A DNA stretch of 64,000 bases from Novosphingobium sp. Chol11 (GTDB lineage Bacteria > Pseudomonadota > Alphaproteobacteria > Sphingomonadales > Sphingomonadaceae): positions 1,274,919 through 1,338,918 of the forward strand of contig NZ_OBMU01000001.1 in NCBI RefSeq assembly GCF_900218065.1. The letters run 5' to 3'. Of the stretch, positions 52,778 to 59,941 are shown piece by piece. Under the pieces are notes generated by a model. The model saw only the letters and a program-made list of their open reading frames with translations, was not told the origin of the DNA and searched no databases. Made by a program: the position numbers and the translations under genes. Position 1 is the stretch's first letter; each line of letters starts with the position of its first letter.

Positions 52778-54087
52778 GCCCCCTCATCCGTCGCCGCGCT
52801 GCCGACGCTCGCATCCACCAGCCCGCTGCGCATCATCAGCCAGAAAAGGATGATGCCCGGCAGCGCCAACACGGTCGTCAACAGGTAGAAGTCCACATAG
52901 CCGAACCGCTCGATCAGCGCTCCCGCCGTCGTCCCGGTCAGGAAGCGCCCAACGATGCTCGCCGCGGCCGAAATCATCGCATATTGGGCAGCGGTAAAGC
53001 GCAGGTCGCACAGCGCTGAGAAGTAAGCGACCACCGCAACGCCGCCGATCCCGCTCGCGAAATTCTCGAAGCCGATCGCGCCCGCCATGCCCAGATTGCT
53101 CTTGCCGGTCCCCGCCAGCAGCGCAAAGCTGAAGTTCGACACCGCCATCAGCACCAGGCTGATCAGCACCGACCGTTTCAACCCCAGCCGCGCATACAAC
53201 ACGCCGCCCACGAAAATCCCCGCCAGCAACGCCCAGAAGCCCACGCCCACATCGTAGATCGCGATCTCCTCATTGCTGTAGCCCAGATCGTTGAACAGCA
53301 GCCGGAACGTCAGGTTCGCCAGCGTGTCCCCGATCTTGTGCACGATGATGAACAGCAGGACGAGCAGCGCGCCCTTGCGCTTGAAGAAGTCGACGAAGGG
53401 CCCGACGATCGCCTGCACCAGCTCCCCGCCCGTCTTGCGCGAAGCAATCTCCCGATGCCGCTCGGGCTCGCCGACGACCAACGCCGCCAGCATCGCGGGC
53501 AGCGCGAACATGGAACAGACCAGATAAGCCAGCGTCCAGTCCCAATATTGCGCCACCACCAGCGCCAGCGCACCCGCCGCTGCCGCGCCGATCCGCCAGC
53601 CATATTGCGACATCCCCGCACCGATGCCCAATTGCTCGGGCCGCAGTATCTCGATCCGATAGCCATCGATGATGATGTCGAACGTCGCCCCCGCAATCCC
53701 CAGCAGGATCGCCGCCCGCACCGTGCCCATCAGGTCGTTCGCCGGATCGACAAAGGCGAGATTGACCACCGCTGCCATCACCAGCAGACCGGCCACCAGC
53801 ATCCAGGACACGCGCTGCCCCAGCCGATGCAGCAGCGGCAGCTTCACCCCTTCGATCACCCATGCCCACAGCCATTTGAGGTTATAGGCGAGCAGCACCA
53901 GGCTGAACGCCGTGACGCTCTTCTTGTCGATCCCGTCCTGCGCCAGTCGTGACGCCAGGTTCGCGCCGATCATCGCAAAAGGAAAGCCCGAGGAAATCCC
54001 CAGGAAAAGCGCGGCGAGCGGCGCCTTCTCCACATAGGGTTTCACAGCATCCAGCCAACTTCTGGTGCCAACGGCAATGTCATTCAT
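52762..54087 (-). CDS. ampG: AmpG-like muropeptide MFS permease
   Basis: This 441-residue inner-membrane protein has about twelve hydrophobic segments. The N-terminus (LAALFLGISSGFPFAMIGANLASRL), AYNLKWLWAWVIEGVKLP and TFDIIIDGYRIE match AmpG, which imports GlcNAc-anhydromuramyl peptides for cell-wall recycling. Other SLC33-type transporters look similar, so the substrate is probable rather than proven. Confidence 0.85.
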   Translation of the reverse strand: MNDIAVGTRSWLDAVKPYVEKAPLAALFLGISSGFPFAMIGANLASRLAQDGIDKKSVTAFSLVLLAYNLKWLWAWVIEGVKLPLLHRLGQRVSWMLVAGLLVMAAVVNLAFVDPANDLMGTVRAAILLGIAGATFDIIIDGYRIEILRPEQLGIGAGMSQYGWRIGAAAAGALALVVAQYWDWTLAYLVCSMFALPAMLAALVVGEPERHREIASRKTGGELVQAIVGPFVDFFKRKGALLVLLFIIVHKIGDTLANLTFRLLFNDLGYSNEEIAIYDVGVGFWALLAGIFVGGVLYARLGLKRSVLISLVLMAVSNFSFALLAGTGKSNLGMAGAIGFENFASGIGGVAVVAYFSALCDLRFTAAQYAMISAAASIVGRFLTGTTAGALIERFGYVDFYLLTTVLALPGIILFWLMMRSGLVDASVGSAATDEGAQAPA

Positions 54088-54161
54088 GAAAAGCTGCGCC
54101 CCCGAAGATGCTTATCCCGCCACCATATGGCCAATCATCGAAGAAACAAGCACAACGGCCC

Positions 54162-54206
54162 CTCCCTATCTCCCCTCACGCAGGCGGGAGGGCTGGGGGT
54201 GGGCCA
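54162..54206. repeat. Degenerate REP-like GC-rich inverted repeat
   Basis: CTCCC and GGGAG arms enclose CACGCAGGCG, with a trailing GGGCTGGGGGTGGGC. This resembles a frequent sphingomonad intergenic element with CCCCTCCCGC/GCGGGAGGGG arms, here with a partly decayed left arm. Confidence 0.5.
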
Positions 54207-54249
54207 GCGCAACGTAGATCGAGTGCAAAAGGTTGGCGCTTCGACGCCA

Positions 54250-54612
54250 TCAACCCACCAACATCCACCCCACAAACCCGACCGCCACAATCCACACGAT
54301 CACAACGAAGATCAAACCTGCCACAGACACAGGCTTGCGCCGCTCCACGGCCTTCATCCGAAGCTCAGCCATCACATCCGGAGGAACGAGCCTGACCGCA
54401 GCCATGATGCCCAACGGCACGATCACCAGATCATCAAGATAGCCAAGGACAGGAATGAAATCCGGAATGAGGTCGACCGGCGACAGGGCGTAAGCCGCGA
54501 CAGCAGCCGCCAAAGCCTTCGCATACCAGGCAACCCGCGGATCGCGCGCAGCGAGCCAGAGGGCGATGATATCACGCTTGGTATTCCTCGCCCACGCCTT
54601 GAGCCTTGTCAT
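54250..54612 (-). CDS. YkvA-type DUF1232 membrane protein
   Basis: The protein has about 120 residues. The diagnostic block YALSPVDLIPDFIPVLGYLDDLVIVPLG is present, with a C-terminal membrane segment (AGLIFVVIVWIVAVGFVGWML). Function unknown. ATG 54612 (MTRLKAWARN) is my choice; ATG 54627 or GTG 54651 would extend it by 5 or 13 residues. Confidence 0.85.
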   Translation of the reverse strand: MTRLKAWARNTKRDIIALWLAARDPRVAWYAKALAAAVAAYALSPVDLIPDFIPVLGYLDDLVIVPLGIMAAVRLVPPDVMAELRMKAVERRKPVSVAGLIFVVIVWIVAVGFVGWMLVG

Positions 54613-54690
54613 CGCTGTCCGGGTCATCAGTGTAGAATGAGATAGCGTCACGATGCCCGCAACTGATCATTGCTCTAGTATCTATCCGTC

Positions 54691-54710
54691 ATGCCAGCGA
54701 ACGCTGGCAT
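54691..54710. repeat. REP-like hairpin
   Basis: ATGCCAGC-GAAC-GCTGGCAT is a perfect eight-base palindrome with a GAAC loop, similar in form to the elements near 49157. It sits in a gene-poor stretch. Confidence 0.75.
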
Positions 54711-54857
54711 CTTTCGGGCGAGAGCCGAACCTAGCATCACAAAAATCTCAACACACGCCCATACATAAAGGGTGGATTGGGGACGGTCTGCTAAACCCGA
54801 CGGCGTTGATGATAGCTGACATTGCCGACCTGCCCAGCAACCCACTAAGCTGAGCGC

Positions 54858-55061
54858 ATGAACCTATTCTTTGCTGCTGTAGCCATCGCTCAAATCGTCG
54901 TCGTGGCAGCTATGCTGTTGCGCGGTCAGACTATCCGCGTGCCCATTGCGGGAGGAAAGGCGACGCAAATCAGTAGATCAGAAAGCGTCCTCGGTTTCTA
55001 TGCTTTGGTGCTAGTCTGGGTAGCCCTATTTGCCTTTGTGGACTTTCTTATCTGGGCATAA
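54858..55061 (+). CDS. Hypothetical small membrane protein
   Basis: The protein has 67 residues with two hydrophobic segments, LFFAAVAIAQIVVVAAMLL and SVLGFYALVLVWVALFAFVDFLIW, joined by a basic polar loop. No strong ribosome site is visible. Its composition and hydrophobic pattern argue for a real gene, but the surrounding DNA is gene-poor, so I remain cautious. Confidence 0.5.
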   Translation: MNLFFAAVAIAQIVVVAAMLLRGQTIRVPIAGGKATQISRSESVLGFYALVLVWVALFAFVDFLIWA

Positions 55062-55254
55062 GGCGCGGACGGCAGAATGTCCAAAAGTGGTCGCTTACCG
55101 CTAGGCAGCTTTCCAATCCTTAACCGGACCAGCGGGTTATCCCAGCACAGAGCCATTCTTGGGACGGGAGCGACGATGCCGGGTGGATTGCGGACCGCCG
55201 TGTTTTGAGCGCGACGACGCTGATAATCGACGTTGAACAGAGCGCGACAGAGCA

Positions 55255-55545
55255 ATGGAGAAGCGGGTGGCGCGACTAAAACATACCATCAGAAACAGCA
55301 CCGGTCAGCCGCAGTTTGTGAACTTCGAACTGTCTACACAGCGCTACCGGCTAGAACCGGGGCAAGAAATGCATTTCTATTATGAGTCAGATTTCCCTCG
55401 ACCTAACGAGCCGCCGCTTATCACCGACTTTATCGACAATGACGGGATATTTGAAATCGTCATCTGGACCAACTTCGGTTCGGAGGAGGGGCCATTCTTG
55501 CACAATGGCGAGGAAGCGATGACCGATTGGGGGCCGCCAGACTGA
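55255..55545 (+). CDS. Hypothetical 96-residue protein
   Basis: The protein is soluble, acidic in its second half, and looks beta-rich (HTIRNSTGQPQFVNFELS, YRLEPGQEMHFYYES, ITDFIDNDGIFEIVIWTNFG). I do not recognise the family. Codon use is less GC-rich than in the flanks, which may point to transfer. The ribosome site is weak. Confidence 0.5.
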   Translation: MEKRVARLKHTIRNSTGQPQFVNFELSTQRYRLEPGQEMHFYYESDFPRPNEPPLITDFIDNDGIFEIVIWTNFGSEEGPFLHNGEEAMTDWGPPD

Positions 55546-55703
55546 CCGTAAGCAAGCCGAAAATTCAGAGTCATTAGCGGCAAGAACTGGTCGTTAGCCG
55601 CCGTTGACACGCTGTTATGCGAGCGAAAGCTAGCATCTCCCTCAACAGCACTTACTCAGCCGCCGATCCCGAGCACAACGAAACCCGCTGCCCCACCCCC
55701 AAC

Positions 55704-56162
55704 TCACCCCACATCATCAAACAAATGCAACCCCCGAGGCACCCGGGGACGATCGGCCCCAACCATCAAAGCCTCGATCACGCCGATCGAAGCCAGCAGT
55801 TCGCGCGGCAAATAGGGCTTGGCCAGGCATCCGACCGCCATCTCATGCGCGTCCACCGGGCAACTTCCACTGACGAACAGTACCGCCAAACCCTTGGCAT
55901 AGGCATGCCGAGCGACGTCGATGCCGGTCTTGTCCCCGTGCAGGGTGATGTCGGCGATGACCAGATCGACCTCATCCTGCTCGATCACGCGGATGGCATG
56001 ATCATAATCATCGACGGTCGCTGCAACGCGATATCCCGCTTGCTCCAGCACATGCTCATTGTCGAACGCGACCAGCGGCTCGTCTTCAACGACCAGCACG
56101 CTGCGGATCGCCTGTCCCTGCTGCCGTGGCTTTGAGTCCCCTTTGACTAGCCCGAAAAACAT
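55704..56162 (-). CDS. Single-domain response regulator
   Basis: The protein has about 152 residues and only a receiver domain: SVLVVEDEPLVAFDNEHVLEQAGY, phospho-Asp in LVIADITLHGDKTG, and Lys in CLAKPYLP. No output domain is present, so it works through protein contact or as a phosphate sink. ATG 56162 is chosen. It is divergent from the pseudouridine synthase gene. Confidence 0.82.
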   Translation of the reverse strand: MFFGLVKGDSKPRQQGQAIRSVLVVEDEPLVAFDNEHVLEQAGYRVAATVDDYDHAIRVIEQDEVDLVIADITLHGDKTGIDVARHAYAKGLAVLFVSGSCPVDAHEMAVGCLAKPYLPRELLASIGVIEALMVGADRPRVPRGLHLFDDVG

Positions 56163-56322
56163 TTGCCGATCCGCCCCATATGCGCCATGCAACCGATCAA
56201 ACGCGCAGCATCCCAAGGGAGTTGCGGCCGTTCCTCCGCATTGGGCGATGGCACGGCACCTTTCGTCATTTTCCGGTGCTTTCCATATGGGAAGCGCCGC
56301 CGCTTCGTTAAAGGAACCGAGC

Positions 56323-57237
56323 GTGGAGCCGCCGAAAAAATCAGGACCGCCGCGCAGGGCAGGACCGGGCGGACCCCGGCGCCCTTCGCAGGACAAGCCA
56401 GCTGGTACGCGTCCGGCTCGGCCCCCTTTCCGCAAGGCGAAGCCCGCTCCGGCCAAGCCTGCCAATCCCCACCCGGCTCGCACGGCTGCGGCCGCCAGCG
56501 GCAAGAATGAACCGCAACGCATCGCCAAGCTGCTTGCCCGCGCCGGCATAGCCTCGCGCCGCGAAGTCGAACGCATGATCGAGGAAGGCCGCGTCACCTT
56601 GGATGGCGAAGCTGTGTCCACGCCTGCAACCTTGCTGACCTCGCTCAACGGGGTCGCGGTGGACGGCACGCCAGTCGCTCAGCCTGCTCCGGCACGTCTC
56701 TTCCTCTTTCACAAACCTTCAGGCTATCTGACCACGGAACGTGATCCCCGCGGCCGCCCAACCATCTACGACCGCTTGCCCGCCGATCTGCCGCGCGTGA
56801 TGCCCATCGGTCGCCTGGACATGACGACCGAAGGGCTGCTGCTCCTCACCACCGATGGCGAATTCAAGCGGCAGATGGAATTGCCCGCAACCGGCGTTCC
56901 CCGCACCTATCGCGCCCGCGCCTTCGGCGACATCAGCCAGGCTCAGCTTGAAGATCTGTTCGAAGGCATAGAGATTGACGGCATCCGCTACGGACAGATC
57001 GAGGCCAATCTGGAACGCCGCACCGGGCGCAACCAGTGGATCGAAATGACGCTGACGGAGGGCAAGAACCGCGAAGTCCGCCGCGTTCTGGAACATCTCG
57101 GACTTCAGGTGAACCGCCTCATCCGCACCAGCTATGGCCCCTTTCACCTCGGCGAACTGGCTTCGGGCGCGGTGGAAGAGGTACGGCAGCATGACCTCAT
57201 CGTCTTCCGCAAAAGCCTGAAGACGCCCAAATCCTGA
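56323..57237 (+). CDS. Pseudouridine synthase, RluB/RsuA family
   Basis: The protein has about 304 residues. A Pro/Lys/Ala-rich basic tail fills the first 65 residues, an S4 RNA-binding domain follows (QRIAKLLARAGIASRREVERMIEEGRVTLDG), then the catalytic domain with GRLDMTTEGLLLLT carrying the nucleophilic Asp. LFHKPSGYLTT and GKNREVRRVLEHLG are family blocks. It probably modifies 23S rRNA. GTG 56323 is the best start, seven bases after AAAGGA. Confidence 0.88.
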   Translation: MEPPKKSGPPRRAGPGGPRRPSQDKPAGTRPARPPFRKAKPAPAKPANPHPARTAAAASGKNEPQRIAKLLARAGIASRREVERMIEEGRVTLDGEAVSTPATLLTSLNGVAVDGTPVAQPAPARLFLFHKPSGYLTTERDPRGRPTIYDRLPADLPRVMPIGRLDMTTEGLLLLTTDGEFKRQMELPATGVPRTYRARAFGDISQAQLEDLFEGIEIDGIRYGQIEANLERRTGRNQWIEMTLTEGKNREVRRVLEHLGLQVNRLIRTSYGPFHLGELASGAVEEVRQHDLIVFRKSLKTPKS

Positions 57238-57293
57238 TTTTCATCCCTTCGGGCTAATTTGCCGAAGCCCGCCCTTCTTCTGGAACGCCACCC

Positions 57294-57830
57294 ATGAGAA
57301 TCATCGCAGGCCACTGGAGAGGCCGCCCCCTCACCGCTCCCAAGGGCGACGCGACGCGCCCCACCGCCGATCGCACCCGCGAAACGCTCTTCTCCATGCT
57401 GCTGAGCCGGATCGGCTCCTTCGAAGGCTTGAATGTCGGTGATTTCTTCGCAGGGTCGGGAGCCTTGGGCTTTGAAGCCATGTCGCGGGGCGCAGCCACT
57501 TGTCTCTTCGTCGAACAGGATCGTGCAGCCTTGGACGCGATCCGCGCCAATGGCGAACGGCTCGGCGTCCGCCCGGAGATTCGCCAGAGCAGCGTCCTGT
57601 CCCTCGGCCCAGCCCCCAAGCCGCTCGACCTCATCTTCATGGACCCGCCCTACAATAGCGGCGCGGGCGCGGTAGCGCTCGACAAGCTCAGCCGCCTGGG
57701 ATGGACCGGCCCCGCAACCTGGGTCAGCATCGAAACCGACCGCCGCGAGGATGTGGAAGTGAAGGGCTTCGTCGCGGACGCAATACGGGACATCGGCAAA
57801 GCCCGCTTGACCCTCCTCCGAGTGGCCTAA
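57294..57830 (+). CDS. rsmD: 16S rRNA (guanine966-N2)-methyltransferase
   Basis: This 178-residue SAM-dependent enzyme begins MRIIAGHWRGRPL and continues TRPTADRTRETLFSML, as RsmD does. The SAM site is FFAGSGALGFEAMSRGA and the catalytic motif DPPYNSG. It follows the pseudouridine synthase gene by 56 bases, both acting on rRNA. Confidence 0.94.
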   Translation: MRIIAGHWRGRPLTAPKGDATRPTADRTRETLFSMLLSRIGSFEGLNVGDFFAGSGALGFEAMSRGAATCLFVEQDRAALDAIRANGERLGVRPEIRQSSVLSLGPAPKPLDLIFMDPPYNSGAGAVALDKLSRLGWTGPATWVSIETDRREDVEVKGFVADAIRDIGKARLTLLRVA

Positions 57831-57893
57831 CTCCCTCTCCCCTTCAGGGGTCGATGAGAGCCAGGTGACGCTCATCGAGGTTAGGGAGAGGGG
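57831..57893. terminator. Nested inverted repeat between convergent rsmD and globin gene
   Basis: An outer CCCTCTCCC/GGGAGAGGG stem encloses an inner CGATGAG/CTCATCG hairpin. It begins right after the rsmD stop, between two convergent genes, and may end both transcripts. It also resembles a repeated sphingomonad intergenic element. Confidence 0.65.
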
Positions 57894-57923
57894 AACGCCC
57901 CAAGCGCCCCCCGCTCCTCTCAA

Positions 57924-58373
57924 TCAAGCAGCCTCAGCATCCTCATAAGCCTGCGCTTCCTTCCCAATCAGAATATCCGCCAGGAACCAGTAAGCCTTAC
58001 CCCAGGCCTCCAGAACCGCGTCGGTGGCTACCTCAGCCCCCAGCACATCACGGATCGCGGGCAGCAGCGCCTCGGCGACCTTAGGATAATGTTCGGCCTT
58101 CACACCGGTTTCGACATGCCGCTGCACCATGCGCTCCACCGCGCCGGTCAGTGCCTGCAACTTGTCGATATTTTCCGCATATCCCAGGATAGCGGCTGCC
58201 AAACGCTTCGGCTGCTCGCCACTTTCCTGCGCTGCCTGGTCGAACATGTCCTTGATCGACGTATCCTGAAACAGCCGCTTATACATGGCTGTGGTGATCT
58301 CCACGCCATGGCTCCGAAGCGCGGGAGCGGTTGCCTTGACGATCGCGATGGTTTCAGCGCTGAGCTGGTTCAT
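57924..58373 (-). CDS. Single-domain globin (Hmp-type haem domain)
   Basis: This 149-residue haemoglobin-like protein resembles the N-terminal domain of flavohaemoglobins (MNQLSAETIAIVKATAPALRSHGVEITTAMYKRLF). The proximal His is expected in VQRHVETGVKAEHYPKV. No reductase domain is present. It probably binds O2 or detoxifies NO with a separate reductase. AAGGGG precedes the ATG. It is divergent from an Rrf2-family gene. Confidence 0.9.
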   Translation of the reverse strand: MNQLSAETIAIVKATAPALRSHGVEITTAMYKRLFQDTSIKDMFDQAAQESGEQPKRLAAAILGYAENIDKLQALTGAVERMVQRHVETGVKAEHYPKVAEALLPAIRDVLGAEVATDAVLEAWGKAYWFLADILIGKEAQAYEDAEAA

Positions 58374-58416
58374 GATGCACCCCTTTGTGAGACTCGATAA
58401 AAGGTGCATTTACGTG

Positions 58417-58432
58417 ACATGTTTAAACATGT
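58417..58432. promoter_or_regulatory. Palindromic operator between globin and Rrf2 genes
   Basis: ACATGTTTAAACATGT is a perfect 16-base palindrome in the 111-base divergent region. A further half site ACATGTTT lies at 58442-58449. It resembles the AT-rich core of known NsrR sites (ATGyATTTtaAATrCAT) and is the likely binding site of the divergent regulator. Confidence 0.7.
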
Positions 58433-58484
58433 AAACCAGCTACATGTTTGATCCTCAAATCTCTTTCAATTAACGCATTCCTTC

Positions 58485-58946
58485 ATGCAATTGACTCGCC
58501 ACACCGACTACGCCCTGCGCGTCCTCATTCATCTGGCAGTCACGCCCACCGGCCGCGCGACAATCCCCGAAGTCGCCGACGCCTACGCGTTGTCACGCAA
58601 TCATTTGATGAAAGTCGTCCATCATCTCGGCCTCGGGGGCTTCATCATCACCCAGAGAGGAAGAGGCGGCGGCTTCACGCTCGCCCGCCCTCCCGAATTG
58701 ATCAGTTTAGGCGAAGTCATTCGCCATACCGAAACCGACATGAACCTTGCCGATTGCGCCAACTGTGGCTTACGTTCGGCCTGTGGCCTTTCGGGCATAT
58801 TGAAGGCCGCGACAGCCGCCTTCCTCGCCGTGCTCGATCAGCACAGTTTGGCCGACGCCGCTAAAGACAAGGCCGGGCTGGCGGCGCTCATCGCCGCGCT
58901 GCCCGCGCCCCTATCCCCAGTCAGCGATTCCTGCGCGCCTTCTTAG
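58485..58946 (+). CDS. Rrf2 family Fe-S regulator, NsrR-like
   Basis: The protein has 153 residues. A winged helix-turn-helix (MQLTRHTDYALRVLIHLAV, LSRNHLMKVVHHLGLGGFI) is followed by Cys91-x2-Cys94-x5-Cys100, a candidate iron-sulfur cluster site. The Cys spacing is not identical to E. coli NsrR. Divergence from a globin gene points to NO sensing. Its last bases overlap the convergent gene at 58921. Confidence 0.88.
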   Translation: MQLTRHTDYALRVLIHLAVTPTGRATIPEVADAYALSRNHLMKVVHHLGLGGFIITQRGRGGGFTLARPPELISLGEVIRHTETDMNLADCANCGLRSACGLSGILKAATAAFLAVLDQHSLADAAKDKAGLAALIAALPAPLSPVSDSCAPS

Positions 58947-59322
58947 AACGCGGCGCTTCACCTGGATTGATGCAGCTATCCTGTACGGTTCGGCTGCACA
59001 GCGGATAGTCCTTTCCGCCAGGAGGCGGCGGCGTCATGTTCCCGCCCACCGTGACGGGATTTGCTGAGCTTCCTACCGGAGCCGCGGGATCTCTAGGCAC
59101 TGCGGGTGAAGCTGGCGCCATGCCTGTAGCAGGCGGAACCTCTCCGGTAGGCTGACCCGCGTTCGGATCGGCAGCCGTTGCGGGTGTCGCTGAATCCGCC
59201 GGCATTGTGTCAGTTGCTGGAGGCTGAGCCGTATTGTCCGGCGCACCCTGGGCGATCGCAATGCCAGTAGCGCCGGTTGAAAAAGCCAGCAATGCCGCAC
59301 CTGCAAGCATGATCGATTTCAT
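58921..59322 (-). CDS. Secreted Pro/Ala-rich hypothetical protein
   Basis: The protein has 133 residues. A signal peptide (MKSIMLAGAALLAFSTGATG) ends near AIAQ. The middle is Pro/Ala/Thr-rich and disordered; the end has DYPLCSRTVQDSCINPGEAP, with two cysteines that could pair, then a basic tail. It resembles small secreted proteins common in sphingomonads; no function is known. AAAGGA precedes the ATG. Confidence 0.75.
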   Translation of the reverse strand: MKSIMLAGAALLAFSTGATGIAIAQGAPDNTAQPPATDTMPADSATPATAADPNAGQPTGEVPPATGMAPASPAVPRDPAAPVGSSANPVTVGGNMTPPPPGGKDYPLCSRTVQDSCINPGEAPRSKKARRNR

Positions 59323-59444
59323 CGGGTCGTCCTTTCCTGTTCTTCACCCCATTCTGCCTCTTGGCGGGTGAAGAACCAGATCGGTGACGCCAGCGTTCCA
59401 TATCCGCGACGAACTGTTGTCCTGCTGCCACCAAATGAATGTAA

Positions 59445-59840
59445 TCAATCCTCCGGGTAGCGCCCAACATGGGGAAGTTCATGTGCAGCGCCCATCCACG
59501 GCAATGCCTCTGCCCATTGCACGTGGATGACGGGAGGAACTAGAGAGGGGTCATCCAAAGTCGAAGTCTGGATATCGACCATCCCGGGAAAACTTTTCAA
59601 ATTCCGGTAGAAAAGGCCGGTGCCGCAATTGCCGCAGAAGTGCCGTGTCGCGTCTTCAGAAGATCGGTACAGCCTCGGCTCGCCCACAACCTTCAGATTT
59701 GCTTCTGCAAAGAGCGCCCAACCAACCATGGGCGCTCCGGCACTGCGGCGGCAGTCGCTGCAATGGCAAATAGCGCTGTAGAATGGTTCTCCCTCTACCT
59801 CATAATGGATCGATCCACACTGGCATCGTCCCTTGGCCAT
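59445..59840 (-). CDS. GFA family protein (glutathione-dependent formaldehyde-activating fold)
   Basis: The protein has 131 residues. The zinc ligands are seen as CQCG, CHCSDC and CGNCG. Most GFA proteins have unknown substrates; Gfa itself adds formaldehyde to glutathione. GGGGAAATGCC precedes the ATG. No formaldehyde genes are nearby. Confidence 0.9.
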   Translation of the reverse strand: MAKGRCQCGSIHYEVEGEPFYSAICHCSDCRRSAGAPMVGWALFAEANLKVVGEPRLYRSSEDATRHFCGNCGTGLFYRNLKSFPGMVDIQTSTLDDPSLVPPVIHVQWAEALPWMGAAHELPHVGRYPED

Positions 59841-59941
59841 GGCATTTCCCCTTGCATGATTCGCCTTTTGTTCTCATAGATCGATGGCTGCTGCAAGGGA
59901 CTGCCCTTGCTCACCCTTCCCATGCTCCCTAGTTGTTGAAC

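Noticed and set aside
52327..53019. 230-codon rightward open frame across the DUF6628 gene
   Set aside because: Out of frame with the conserved protein, very Arg/Pro-rich, and runs antisense into ampG.
54653..54853. 66-codon frame after the YkvA gene
   Set aside because: It crosses a REP hairpin, has no ribosome site and no protein-like features.
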